Shown here piece by piece: positions 22,755-30,116 of a stretch of DNA of 55,829 nucleotides. The DNA comes from a virus. Both the position numbers and the translations under genes were made by a program. The notes beneath the pieces are model-generated. The model worked only from the letters and a program-made list of their open reading frames with translations, was not told the DNA's origin and did not search any database. The DNA is taken from positions 1 through 55,829 of IMG/VR virus record IMGVR_UViG_3300042541_001626; one strand, written 5' to 3'. Numbering within the stretch: the stretch's first letter is position 1; each line of letters opens with the position of its first letter.

Positions 22755-23227
22755 ATTTCTTTTAATAAAAGTTCTTCTCCAGTAAGAGCAAAGTATAGGT
22801 TTTGTAGTTGGTGTACGTATTTAATTTCTTTTCCAATCCAGCTAAACTTATTTTCTCTTTTTATATGTGGTGTAAACGAATTGTTTTCATTTTTAAAAAA
22901 ATACCATTTTCCCACTTCACTAGAACTTAATTTGTCACTTATTGAATAAATGGTATTGTTTTCTTTTTTAAAACCAAACTTCAACAACCACTCTTCTGTT
23001 AGTAGGATTAGTTCACATTCTATATCATAAGACCCACTAGTTGTAGTCCCAAAAACTTTATTTTTTATACTCCAAAATAAAATTTGTTTTGCTCCTTCTT
23101 CGTATCTTTTACTCCCATCATTAAACCCTTCAATTTGAAATTCTAATGTTTCTAAAGGAATGTCTCTTTCTGAAAACTCTTCTTTTATTTTTACCCAATT
23201 CCCAATCCTTAAATCATTCGCTTTCAT
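22751..23227 (-). CDS. Conserved 'LRIGNWV..YVHQLQNLYFALTGEEL' protein
   Basis: 158 aa. The start MKANDLRIGNWVKI, the middle TEEWLLKFGFKKE and the end YVHQLQNLYFALTGEELLL are the signature of a small family common in Bacteroidota genomes, phages and prophages; function unknown. A host-range clue. Overlaps both neighbours by a few bases. Confidence 0.8.
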   Translation of the reverse strand: MKANDLRIGNWVKIKEEFSERDIPLETLEFQIEGFNDGSKRYEEGAKQILFWSIKNKVFGTTTSGSYDIECELILLTEEWLLKFGFKKENNTIYSISDKLSSSEVGKWYFFKNENNSFTPHIKRENKFSWIGKEIKYVHQLQNLYFALTGEELLLKEI

Positions 23228-23534
23228 AATTTAAATCATTATTAATAATACCGTCAAATATAATTTTTGGGCTAATCTGTTTACCTCTCTGCTCTAACCA
23301 TTTTGTATATTTAAATCCATCATTATGTTGAACAATCCGTATTCCTCTCCACTTTACCTTACCTTTTGTAATCTCACCCTTTATTGGTGGTTCAGCCATT
23401 TTTCTTAAAGCTGATGTAAAAATTTCATCTTCCCTTTTTAGTTGCTCCTGAATGAATTCGTTTACAATATCGTCCAGATTAAAGTCTGGAGTTTCTGGTA
23501 AATCAAAATTTAATTTTTTAACTATTGGTTCCAT
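23214..23534 (-). CDS. Accessory protein (PPIKGEITKGKVKWRGI)
   Basis: 106 aa. Acidic N-terminal half (DLPETPDFNLDDIVNEFIQEQ), then EPPIKGEITKGKVKWRGIRIV and KYTKWLEQRGKQISP. I have seen the PPIKGEIT..KWRGI pattern in other Bacteroidota phages, unassigned. First gene of the minus operon ending at 20.1 kb. Confidence 0.65.
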   Translation of the reverse strand: MEPIVKKLNFDLPETPDFNLDDIVNEFIQEQLKREDEIFTSALRKMAEPPIKGEITKGKVKWRGIRIVQHNDGFKYTKWLEQRGKQISPKIIFDGIINNDLNYESE

Positions 23535-23572
23535 GTTATGTGGTTTAATTTTTAAATTATACCGTAAAACCC

Positions 23573-23605
23573 AACCACCTTTAGTGATTGGGATGAAAGG
23601 TGGTT
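23573..23605. terminator. Perfect 10-bp hairpin between operons
   Basis: AACCACCTTT at 23573-23582 pairs exactly with AAAGGTGGTT at 23596-23605. It sits between the end of the 23694 gene and the start of the 23534 gene, both minus. It may end the former or form a 5' leader for the latter. On the minus strand it is followed by GGGTTTTAC, a weak T run. Confidence 0.45.
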
Positions 23606-23693
23606 AATGTTCTATAACCATCTAACCTTAGAATTTAAATATAATGAAATTAATTTGATTAGTCACTTAAATTATTATTAATATTTTTAATAA

Positions 23694-24698
23694 TTACCAA
23701 GTACCAAATCTTTTATGCCAATACAACGGTGAAAATGGATCATTCGCTTTAGCTGAGTCTTTACCACCCATTCTACTCCAAAAATTCTTTCTTCTTTGTG
23801 GATCTTTATGTTGAGTAAAATCTTTCATACCTCTATATCCACCCTTAACTATTTTATAGTTATCACCCTTTTTAGCCAAAACTTCCCATTTATGACTATC
23901 ACCTGATGAAGCTCTTTTTTTAACCCCAACCTTAGTAAAACCTTTTTTCTTATATCGTTCAGGTACTTCCTCATTCATTTGGTTAACATCAGATTGTATT
24001 TTATCCTCACACTTAGGAAGATATGTCTTGTAAATATCGGTAGCGATGTCTAGGTAATTGTACACTGTGTCCCAAATATCATCCAACACATCATCATACA
24101 TTATTTGAATCCCTTGTGTTCTCGGCCATAGTTTTGTCCCACGTCCCCCAATAAAATAAACATCGATCTTATAGTGACGATACGGTCTTTTTCCGTCTAA
24201 GACTTCTCTATCTTTTGGTGAAGTAACTTTAAACCCACAAATTATGTGGCCATATTCTTTCATAGTAATTTTTTCCAATACCTTTGATATAAGGCTGTTA
24301 TAATCTTTTTCAACTTCTTCTTTAATAAATCTATATTGAGATTCGGTAATAACAAAGACGCTCTTAACATTCTCACCTAGTTTTTTCTTATCTTCATAGT
24401 ACGATTTAGTATTATTATAACTATTAACCGTTGAAGACCCATTAATAACTCCACCTTTTAGATAATCCCCAAACATCGACTGAACAAACATTCTACCTTT
24501 ACGCCCTATTTCATGCATAAGATCCGCGTCTTCACCGGTAAACGGCTTTTTCATTAAAAACGTAATATTACCTTGTTTGCCATACTTAGTCGGAAATATA
24601 TCAACTTTAACCCCATGAAAATTCTCAGGCATTTCTATTGTTTTAAAGTGAGTTTCAACCATTTTTTCGATAACTCTTTCCAATTTACTACTATCCAT
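23694..24698 (-). CDS. Conserved phage protein with internal ITESQ motif
   Basis: 334 aa from ATG 24698 (MDSSKLERVIEKMVE..), the start placed after TATTTAT on this strand. At ~113 it reads SVFVITESQYRFIKEEVEKD, the tag sequence inside the protein, preceded by an Asn/Lys linker. The C-terminus KIVKGGYRGMKDFTQHKDPQ..NDPFSPLYWHKRFGTW is a signature I recognise from Bacteroidota phage proteins. It looks like two fused modules. Function unknown. Confidence 0.65.
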   Translation of the reverse strand: MDSSKLERVIEKMVETHFKTIEMPENFHGVKVDIFPTKYGKQGNITFLMKKPFTGEDADLMHEIGRKGRMFVQSMFGDYLKGGVINGSSTVNSYNNTKSYYEDKKKLGENVKSVFVITESQYRFIKEEVEKDYNSLISKVLEKITMKEYGHIICGFKVTSPKDREVLDGKRPYRHYKIDVYFIGGRGTKLWPRTQGIQIMYDDVLDDIWDTVYNYLDIATDIYKTYLPKCEDKIQSDVNQMNEEVPERYKKKGFTKVGVKKRASSGDSHKWEVLAKKGDNYKIVKGGYRGMKDFTQHKDPQRRKNFWSRMGGKDSAKANDPFSPLYWHKRFGTW

Positions 24699-24713
24699 AA
24701 TGATAAATACTTT

Positions 24714-24728
24714 TATCTTTGTATTTAT
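24714..24728 (+). promoter_or_regulatory. Overlapping TATCTTTG and TATTTAT elements
   Basis: TATCTTTG (24714-24721) runs into TATTTAT (24722-24728), five bases before the ATG at 24733. Both promoter classes appear together only here, so this gene may be expressed early and late. Confidence 0.45.
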
Positions 24729-24732
24729 CACT

Positions 24733-25071
24733 ATGAAATACATTATCACAGAATCTAAATTAGATAATATTATTTATCAATACATCGAAGATATGTTTGA
24801 TGACTTACATTTTACTGCTGCGGAAGATGAAGAGGGTTATGAAATGAATTCTGCTCTACAGTTTTATTTTGGTGACTATGGGGACGATGAAAGCGCGTTT
24901 TATTGGTATGATAGCGATTACTTTAATAATGATTGTGAAAAATGTCCAATAGTTGTATTTGAAACAGACTTGTTAGATAAACTAAATTCGTTATTTTCAA
25001 ATAAATGGGAACCTATATTTAAAAAATGGTTATGGGAAACATTTCACATGAAGGTTAAAACCATTGAATAA
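24733..25071 (+). CDS. Tagged small-family protein (MKYIITESKL)
   Basis: 112 aa from ATG 24733 (tag MKYIITE-SKLDNIIYQYI). Acidic body (AAEDEEGYEMN, GDYGDDESAFYWYDSDYF). The C-terminus LLDKLNSLFSNKWEPIFKKW followed by LWETFHMKVKTIE shows the family's W-(L/V)..KV ending. Repeat-free relative of the array genes. Confidence 0.65.
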   Translation: MKYIITESKLDNIIYQYIEDMFDDLHFTAAEDEEGYEMNSALQFYFGDYGDDESAFYWYDSDYFNNDCEKCPIVVFETDLLDKLNSLFSNKWEPIFKKWLWETFHMKVKTIE

Positions 25072-25075
25072 TTAA

Positions 25076-25933
25076 TCATTCGATTCTTTCATTAATTGTG
25101 TCGTTATGAACCAACTTAACACTACCTTTTCCTGTTAATGTTTGTACTTGGTATTGAAGCTCCCATATTAAATCATCAATATTTTGATGTCTAATAGATT
25201 CGACATGGAAATTTAAAAATAAAACAATGATCCCCTTATCAATTTTATAATCAACAACTTTAACCCCATTGGTTGATGACAATTCATCACACGCTTCAAA
25301 ATTAACAATCTCTTCGGCATCAGCTCCTCGTTCTTCTTGGTCGTCACATTTTTCTCTAAGGATTGATAATGAACTGTCAATTAGTTTTTGGAATTTGTTC
25401 GGTCTATTGTCTTCTTTCAAGATTTTGAAACGTAATGCCGATGGTATGTTATTACCTTCATCAGATTCATTGATGTTTTGTTTTGATTCCCAAACTTCCT
25501 TTAAATAATCATAAAAATTATTACGAACATATTGGATTATCTGATTTCTAAATATAACCTTTTCATCACCCATTAAATTAAGTTCGTCTGCCATTTCGGT
25601 ACCAACATAATCAGATATATGTAATCTAAAATGTTCAAAAGGTATAGATTGAAATTCTTTGTTAGTTAAGTTATTTTGAATTATTGAATCTAATTTTTCT
25701 TTTATCATAGATTCTCTTCTACGCAAACGAATATTATTTTCTTTTATAATCCTAAATCGTAATAAAGGTTTACCGTTAATCGTCACATCCCCCTTTTCAT
25801 TTTTACCGATATCCTTAACTATCACTTTTTTATTCTTAAACTTACCACCCATGATAGTATCACCAACCTTGATATCAAGTTTAATCATTTCATTTAATTG
25901 ATAGTATTGTTGTTCTGTTATTATATATTTCAT
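25076..25933 (-). CDS. Tagged protein with VGDTI..GGKFKNK module
   Basis: 285 aa. Tag MKYIITE-QQYYQLNEM. Then KVGDTIMGGKFKNKKVIVKD and INGKPLLRFRIIKE, a short beta module often found at the start of late proteins in Bacteroidota T4-like phages. The larger C-terminal part (EKLDSIIQNN..; REKCDDQEERGADAEEIV) is unrecognised. ATG overlaps the upstream stop. Confidence 0.65.
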   Translation of the reverse strand: MKYIITEQQYYQLNEMIKLDIKVGDTIMGGKFKNKKVIVKDIGKNEKGDVTINGKPLLRFRIIKENNIRLRRRESMIKEKLDSIIQNNLTNKEFQSIPFEHFRLHISDYVGTEMADELNLMGDEKVIFRNQIIQYVRNNFYDYLKEVWESKQNINESDEGNNIPSALRFKILKEDNRPNKFQKLIDSSLSILREKCDDQEERGADAEEIVNFEACDELSSTNGVKVVDYKIDKGIIVLFLNFHVESIRHQNIDDLIWELQYQVQTLTGKGSVKLVHNDTINERIE

Positions 25934-26478
25934 TTTTCCCCAGAAATATCATCTGAATACACCACTATGTTATCAAAATTAAAACCTAAATCTATTTTTA
26001 AGTCTCCTTTTTCTACAAGATAATCATCGGATAATATTATGTTTATGTTTGGTTGATATACGGTATATTTAATTACATACGGAATTTCTTCAGCTCCTAA
26101 AGCATCCAACAATGGGTTATACACATCCGTATTATAATGTTCCCATCTAACTATTATATCAACCATTTCACCAAATAAAAAATACTTAGGTAATTCTTCC
26201 AATTTATCAGAAAGATAATCAGAATCAATTGAATTAATTAAGTCATTATATTCTTGAGAAAACTGTGGAGAATCCTCCCAGTACTTCTCATGGTCATTAA
26301 TAAAAGTATATTTTATTTTATATTTATCTGTAGACCCCTTATTATCCTCCCAATTATAATCAATCCATACAGAAAGGTCGATGTCAATTCTAAACTTAAC
26401 CCGACCTTTTATAACCACCGAATCAAACAATTTGGTCAATGATTTTTCAATATCTTCTGTGGATTTATCTTTGTTCAT
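25930..26478 (-). CDS. Hypothetical protein, divergent from 26511
   Basis: 182 aa (MNKDKSTEDIEKSLTKLFDS..). Mostly beta with VKFRIDIDLSVWIDYNWED and DYLVEKGDLKIDLGFNFDN. No tag. Its start codon lies in one arm of a perfect inverted repeat whose other arm holds the start of the 26511 gene. Confidence 0.6.
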   Translation of the reverse strand: MNKDKSTEDIEKSLTKLFDSVVIKGRVKFRIDIDLSVWIDYNWEDNKGSTDKYKIKYTFINDHEKYWEDSPQFSQEYNDLINSIDSDYLSDKLEELPKYFLFGEMVDIIVRWEHYNTDVYNPLLDALGAEEIPYVIKYTVYQPNINIILSDDYLVEKGDLKIDLGFNFDNIVVYSDDISGEK

Positions 26479-26515
26479 GACTATAAATATATTGAAACAT
26501 ATTTATAGTCATGAA
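26474..26515. promoter_or_regulatory. 17-nt perfect inverted repeat joining two divergent start codons
   Basis: The arms 26474-26490 and 26499-26515 are exact reverse complements around an 8-nt loop. Each arm reads ATATTTATAGTC-ATG-AA on its own strand, so both divergent genes have the same element and start. This looks like a bidirectional late promoter, or an operator. Confidence 0.6.
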
Positions 26516-26999
26516 ATATATTATAACAGAAAACCAATACAGACAAATTGTTGAAAATGTTGATGACATTTTAGATAAAATTAGTTCTGGAAAAAAGTTA
26601 AGTCTATCAGATAAACGAAAATTAGACTTCTTTCAAAAACATCTAAATAACGGAGGTAACGAAAATGATTTCGAATATTCCGAACAAGATGGTCATAGTA
26701 TTGATGAAAGAGAAGGTGAGAAATTTACATATAACTTAAATGGTCGACCATTCACTTTTACTTTTTCGGAAGAAACCACAAATGGTGATGTGATAGATTA
26801 TTTTGGTGAAATTAAATTTAATGGTGATGAATACTTAGGGATGATCTCAGCTGATAGTAGAGGGTATTTTGTGGATTACGATTTCTATAGTGTATTTGAT
26901 GAAGATGCCAGACTACAAGACGTTCTTAAAGAAGAAGGTAATGAGGCTGAAATTAAAAACTTTTTTCAAGAAGAAATTATTGATCGACTCAAAAAATAA
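26511..26999 (+). CDS. Tagged protein (MKYIITENQ)
   Basis: 162 aa. Tag MKYIITE-NQYRQIVENV, then DDILDKISSGKKLSLSDKRK, a short helical module like the 'LDKI...LT.EEK.FL' linker seen in many bacteroidete proteins, then a beta domain (RPFTFTFSEETTNGDVIDYF). Function unknown. Confidence 0.65.
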   Translation: MKYIITENQYRQIVENVDDILDKISSGKKLSLSDKRKLDFFQKHLNNGGNENDFEYSEQDGHSIDEREGEKFTYNLNGRPFTFTFSEETTNGDVIDYFGEIKFNGDEYLGMISADSRGYFVDYDFYSVFDEDARLQDVLKEEGNEAEIKNFFQEEIIDRLKK

Positions 27000-27046
27000 T
27001 TGTTTATCCATTAATTAATGGTTACATTTGTCTAAAACAATTTAAG

Positions 27047-27595
27047 ATGGGTGTTCAAGGTAGAGTTCAAAGTGGGAAATTATTTGAGCAATCATTAATT
27101 AAAGATGGTTGGATTGTAAAACCAAAATCACCCAGACTTAAATGGTTAGGCGATGGTAAAAGTTCTTTCCAAAAAATGAAACACTGTGGATATAATCCTA
27201 AGTTATTCAAATTGGACGAATCTTCTACCGTGGAAAAGTATGACATTATACATCCAGAAACAAATCGATATAGAGAAGTTAAGAAATATATGAAAAAAGA
27301 TCTATCAACATGGACTCTTTATTCTGAACCATTCTTTAAAGTCGCAACCAAATCACAACAACGTCAAATTACTACAGAAGTTTATAATAGCTTCTCAAAA
27401 GATTTCTTTAACTTTCATTTAAAAACTGGTTTATTTGATGAAATTGTTAATAATATGACATCCTACAGCGAGGGTATTATGGTTGAAGATGGATTCATTC
27501 CAAGTAAACAGTTAGAATTTAGAACAATATTAGTCGAAAATAATTGGGCTGGTTACCATAGAATAACAATACAATTTAGACTGAAGCATGAATAG
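27047..27595 (+). CDS. Hypothetical protein, possible PD-(D/E)xK-type fold
   Basis: 182 aa (MGVQGRVQSGKLFEQSLIKD..). EKYDIIHPETNRYREVKKYM at ~64-83 has an Asp followed by E-V-K, the spacing of PD-(D/E)xK nucleases, and there is an N-terminal GKLFEQSL helix. That is weak evidence; a DNA or RNA nuclease is only a possibility. No tag. Confidence 0.55.
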   Translation: MGVQGRVQSGKLFEQSLIKDGWIVKPKSPRLKWLGDGKSSFQKMKHCGYNPKLFKLDESSTVEKYDIIHPETNRYREVKKYMKKDLSTWTLYSEPFFKVATKSQQRQITTEVYNSFSKDFFNFHLKTGLFDEIVNNMTSYSEGIMVEDGFIPSKQLEFRTILVENNWAGYHRITIQFRLKHE

Positions 27596-27651
27596 TATAA
27601 TTTGTTAGGTGGCTTTTCATTCATTAGCGTATTTATCAATAAAACAATAAT

Positions 27652-27960
27652 ATGAAAAAAATTATAAAACTTACAGAATCAGACTTAACACGTATCGTTA
27701 GGCGAGTTATTAAAGAACAAGACGATAATTACATAACTTGTTCGGATTGTGATGGTGAAGGTGTTGGTGATTGTTCGGATTGTGACGGTGAAGGTATGAT
27801 AGAATGTCCAGAGTGTGGGGGTTATGGTGAAGATAAGTACGGTGACATTTGTGACACTTGCGATGGGGACGCATCCATTGAATGTAAAAGTTGTGATGGT
27901 ACGGGAGAAGATGATTGCGATACGTGCGGAGGTTTAGGTAAATACCAAAGTTGGGATTAA
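27652..27960 (+). CDS. Tagged zinc protein with six DnaJ-type CxxC motifs
   Basis: 102 aa. Tag MKKIIKLTE-SDLTRIVRRV.. is followed by CSDCDGEG, CSDCDGEG, CPECGGYG, CDTCDGD, CKSCDGTG and CDTCGGLG. These are CxxCxGxG repeats as in the DnaJ zinc domain, which has four; here there are six and no J domain. Likely binds two or three zinc ions. If packaged, it would be an ejected chaperone-like or RNA/protein-binding factor. TATTTAT at 27630. Confidence 0.8.
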   Translation: MKKIIKLTESDLTRIVRRVIKEQDDNYITCSDCDGEGVGDCSDCDGEGMIECPECGGYGEDKYGDICDTCDGDASIECKSCDGTGEDDCDTCGGLGKYQSWD

Positions 27961-28001
27961 AAAAATATTAAATAAAATTTTTGAAAAATGGAAAATTCTA
28001 T

Positions 28002-28009
28002 TATCTTTG
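28002..28009 (+). promoter_or_regulatory. -7 box TATCTTTG
   Basis: Fits TAnnTTTG. ATG 28014 follows after four bases; this spacing decides the start of the next gene over an in-frame upstream codon at 27981. Confidence 0.55.
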
Positions 28010-28013
28010 TTGT

Positions 28014-28238
28014 ATGAAAAATCTTATCACATATTATTGTTACTTTTTATATGACATTCTTTGGGGTTTAATCTTTATTGAATGGTCAATTAAATCGTTT
28101 AACGACCAATCTATATTTACGTTTGTTTTGTTTACCACCGTTTTATTTTTGGGTCTTAAAGATCTTATCAGGAAACACTCCAACTTTATGAAATATTACC
28201 CTTATTTTGAAAGTAAATGGAGTGGGGTTATTTTTTAA
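28014..28238 (+). CDS. Membrane protein, about 74 aa
   Basis: Starts MKNLITYYCYFLYDILWGLI. Two hydrophobic spans (FLYDILWGLIFIEWSI and FTFVLFTTVLFLGL), ending in a basic aromatic tail (KHSNFMKYYPYF). Start fixed by the promoter four bases upstream. Function unknown. Confidence 0.6.
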   Translation: MKNLITYYCYFLYDILWGLIFIEWSIKSFNDQSIFTFVLFTTVLFLGLKDLIRKHSNFMKYYPYFESKWSGVIF

Positions 28239-28269
28239 AAATGCGAGTATTTATTAATAAAATGATAAT

Positions 28270-28575
28270 ATGAAAAAAATTATAAAACTTACAGAATCAG
28301 ATTTAACACGTATCGTTAAACGTGTTGTTATTGAACAAAACGAAGAGGATAGAATGGAAGGTGAAGGTATGTCCATCACAGTAAAAGATATATTTGAGGA
28401 GGTTAAAGATGCTCTTGACGAGATGGGAGGGTATCGAGATTCAATGAAAACAGAAGCTATGAAATTGGCAAGAAATATTATGTCTAACATGCAAGACGAC
28501 TTGGCTTACATTACCGAGAATTATGAGGATCAACTTTATGATATTCGTGGTGACGAAGAAGAAGATGAATATTAA
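28270..28575 (+). CDS. Tagged acidic protein (MKKIIKLTESDL)
   Basis: 101 aa. Its first 18 codons are almost the same DNA as those of the 27652 gene. The body is helical and acidic (DIFEEVKDALDEMGGYRDSM, AYITENYEDQ) and ends GDEEEDEY. TATTTAT at 28248. A strong terminator follows at 28601. Candidate internal protein. Confidence 0.7.
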   Translation: MKKIIKLTESDLTRIVKRVVIEQNEEDRMEGEGMSITVKDIFEEVKDALDEMGGYRDSMKTEAMKLARNIMSNMQDDLAYITENYEDQLYDIRGDEEEDEY

Positions 28576-28600
28576 ATAACTTAACACATAAAAACTTTTA

Positions 28601-28640
28601 AAACCCCCCACTTTCTAATACAGGTGGGGTTTTTTATTTT
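28601..28640 (+). terminator. Rho-independent terminator
   Basis: CCCCAC (28606-28611) pairs with GTGGGG (28624-28629), extended by A-T pairs and followed by TTTTTTATTTT. Ends the tagged-gene unit just before the ncRNA promoter. Confidence 0.75.
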
Positions 28641-28659
28641 TAAAAAAGATTAAAAAAGG

Positions 28660-28691
28660 TTTGGCAAATCAAAGATGATTACATATCTTTG
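28660..28691 (+). promoter_or_regulatory. Promoter of the non-coding RNA locus
   Basis: TTTG at 28660-28663 and TATCTTTG at 28684-28691 are separated by 20 nt, the full -33/-7 Bacteroidota promoter. Transcription should begin near 28696-28700, at the start of a 12-bp stem. Confidence 0.65.
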
Positions 28692-28696
28692 TAAGA

Positions 28697-29130
28697 CAAA
28701 CAACGGGGGTAGGAAAGTTAGAGATGAGTGTCCTACTCCCGTGATAAGAAAAGAAGTTCATTGAAATAAAATACGTGGTAGTAAAAAACGGGAAACTCGT
28801 AAAGTGTATCAACCTGTTAACACAAGATAGTGAAACGAGAGTGTGTGTTAACTACTAAACTACAAAGGTTTTAAACCCCGCTTTGAAGTAAACAGATAAC
28901 AAGCGACAGCAGAGGTGTAGTAAACCATGTAAGCAACTTAATAAGTGCGGGGACTTTATCCTTTTGGAGCTGGCATCACAAATGAATATGAAGAGGTTAT
29001 TATCCACAGTCAAGGGTGGAGTTGTTTATGGAGAAGATGTTATCTACAGTCTTCAGTGTAGACCCCTTAACCATAAGGCGGAAAGGAAGTAAAATCTAAC
29101 ATTCACTACTTGAGGTGACGGGGTTTATTT
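28697..29130 (+). ncRNA. Large structured non-coding RNA (candidate)
   Basis: No credible ORF. Stems I can pair: 28703-28714 with 28731-28742 (12 bp), 28816-28824 with 28844-28852 (9 bp), ACCCCGC at 28875 with GCGGGG at 28947, enclosed by AAAGG/CCTTT, and two tandem look-alike hairpins TCCAC..GTGGA and TCTACA..TGTAGA (29000-29065). It begins right after a promoter and leads into tRNA-like elements. Large ornate phage RNAs (GOLLD, ROOL) also sit next to phage tRNAs; I cannot tell whether this is one of them. Confidence 0.6.
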
Positions 29131-29132
29131 AT

Positions 29133-29236
29133 AGTCAGGTGGCGGAATTGGTAGACGCTAAATTAATGGGTGGATAGCGTGCCATTGGGGAAGAACCAAG
29201 AAAGTTACGCGTGTAGGTTCGAACCCTACCCTGGCT
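29133..29236 (+). tRNA. tRNA-Leu-like element 1, abnormal anticodon region
   Basis: Acceptor AGTCAGG (29133-29139) pairs with CCTGGCT (29230-29236). D arm GGCGGAATTGGTAGACGC and T arm GTAGG-TTCGAAC-CCTAC are canonical class II (Leu/Ser type). Between them are ~54 nt with no normal 5+7 anticodon arm; possible stems are AATGG/CCATT and TTGG/CCAA (loop GGAAGAA). No CCA encoded. A true tRNA, an intron-bearing tRNA or a tRNA mimic are all possible. Confidence 0.5.
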
Positions 29237-29267
29237 CATAATTAAATGATTGTTAAATAAAAAAGAT

Positions 29268-29525
29268 ATGAGATTATTATACACGGTGTTAGGGTTTTTT
29301 AGGTTATTTAAAAACGTTTTAATTATTGGATTATTTATTGGATTATTTACGTGGTATATTAAATGTCACGACCCTAAAAATTCGAAATATAGTTGGTTGT
29401 TTTGGAGTTGTTCAATATATACTGTAATAATATGTATCTATAGATCACATAACCCCCATGATTATTCACATTCAAGTACTGATTCGGATTTTATGTTTTG
29501 GGTTAAACATATGTTTAGTTTATAA
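29268..29525 (+). CDS. Small membrane protein inside the RNA locus
   Basis: 85 aa from ATG 29268 (MRLLYTVLGFFRLFKNVLII..). Two hydrophobic spans (VLIIGLFIGLFTWYI and WLFWSCSIYTVIICIY), then a His/Asp/Ser-rich tail (SHNPHDYSHSSTDSD). The only protein gene I accept between 28.6 and 30.9 kb, placed between two tRNA-like elements. Confidence 0.55.
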   Translation: MRLLYTVLGFFRLFKNVLIIGLFIGLFTWYIKCHDPKNSKYSWLFWSCSIYTVIICIYRSHNPHDYSHSSTDSDFMFWVKHMFSL

Positions 29526-29531
29526 AAATAT

Positions 29532-29644
29532 GGTCAGGTGGCGGAATGGTAGACGCCCTACTGAAAGAAGGTAGAGAAAGTGTTGGTTCGACTCCAATCG
29601 ATGAAATGGTTTCATTAGTTACAGGTTCGAATCCTGTCCTGGCC
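29532..29644 (+). tRNA. tRNA-Leu-like element 2 (apparent anticodon AAG), very long variable region
   Basis: Acceptor GGTCAGG/CCTGGCC and D stem GCG/CGC are normal. Anticodon stem CTACT/GGTAG closes the 7-nt loop GAAAGAA, with AAG at the anticodon position but A instead of U33. T arm is ACAGG-TTCGAAT-CCTGT. The variable region is ~46 nt and holds a T-arm-like hairpin (TTGG-TTCGACT-CCAA) plus ATGAAA/TTTCAT. Much longer than a normal Leu variable arm. Confidence 0.55.
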
Positions 29645-29645
29645 A

Positions 29646-29807
29646 CTAAGTAAATTTTATCAATTTGATATACTTGTAAAACTTATAATAAATTGATGAT
29701 ACAATGTTGGGTTTCCTAGTAGTAACGGTATTAACCATGGTAAGTAAGCTACAAGATTCTAGTAAAAGCTCCAGATGGATTCCGAGCGACTAAAGTGTCT
29801 GGTTTAA
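29646..29807 (+). other. Spacer in the RNA locus
   Basis: 162 nt without an ORF. It starts AT-rich and becomes more GC-balanced (GTTTCCTAGTAGTAACGG.., CCAGATGGATTCCGAGCG). Probably part of a precursor transcript between tRNA-like elements. No tRNA fold found. Confidence 0.4.
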
Positions 29808-29957
29808 AGTCGGGTAGTGTGATGGTTAGACACAAATTGACGGTTATGGTACGTACCGCTATCAAGAGAGCCGAGTGTCCGTAAACACTCTATGACTTCG
29901 GAAGGTGGATAGAAACGTTCAAATAGTATCTTGTAGGTTCGATTCCTACTCTGACTA
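29808..29957 (+). tRNA. tRNA-like element 3 with ~95-nt insertion
   Basis: Acceptor AGTCGGG (29808-29814) pairs over 7 bp, with two G-U pairs, to TCTGACT (29950-29956). D stem GTGT/ACAC and T arm GTAGG-TTCGATT-CCTAC are intact. The space for the anticodon arm holds ~95 nt with its own hairpins (GGTAC/GTACC; GAGTGT/ACACTC; TTGA-CG/CG-T-TCAA at the base). Either an intron-like insertion or a tRNA scaffold carrying another RNA. Confidence 0.5.
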
Positions 29958-30027
29958 CAAAGGAAGTATATGAGAGTCCTGAATGTACACAAAAGATCCC
30001 TATTGACAGCTGGAAAGACAGCAACAT

Positions 30028-30112
30028 AGTCAGGTGGCGGAATTGGTAGACGCATGCATCCCGTAAGATTTGCACACTTTTAACGGTTACAGGTTCGAAT
30101 CCTGTCCTGGCA
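30028..30112 (+). tRNA. tRNA-Leu-like element 4, enlarged anticodon loop
   Basis: GTCAGG/CCTGGC acceptor (first pair mismatched), D arm GGCGGAATTGGTAGACGC and T arm ACAGG-TTCGAAT-CCTGT. The middle hairpin is TGCA-(12-nt loop TCCCGTAAGATT)-TGCA rather than 5+7. T arm identical to element 2. Confidence 0.5.
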
Positions 30113-30116
30113 ACAT

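Noticed and set aside
28697-29237. A tmRNA gene ending in tRNA-like element 1
   Set aside because: The acceptor pair is U3-G70, not the G3-U70 needed for alanine, the D stem is normal, no tag ORF ending in LAA-type residues was found, and the 5' half of the acceptor lies directly before the D arm.
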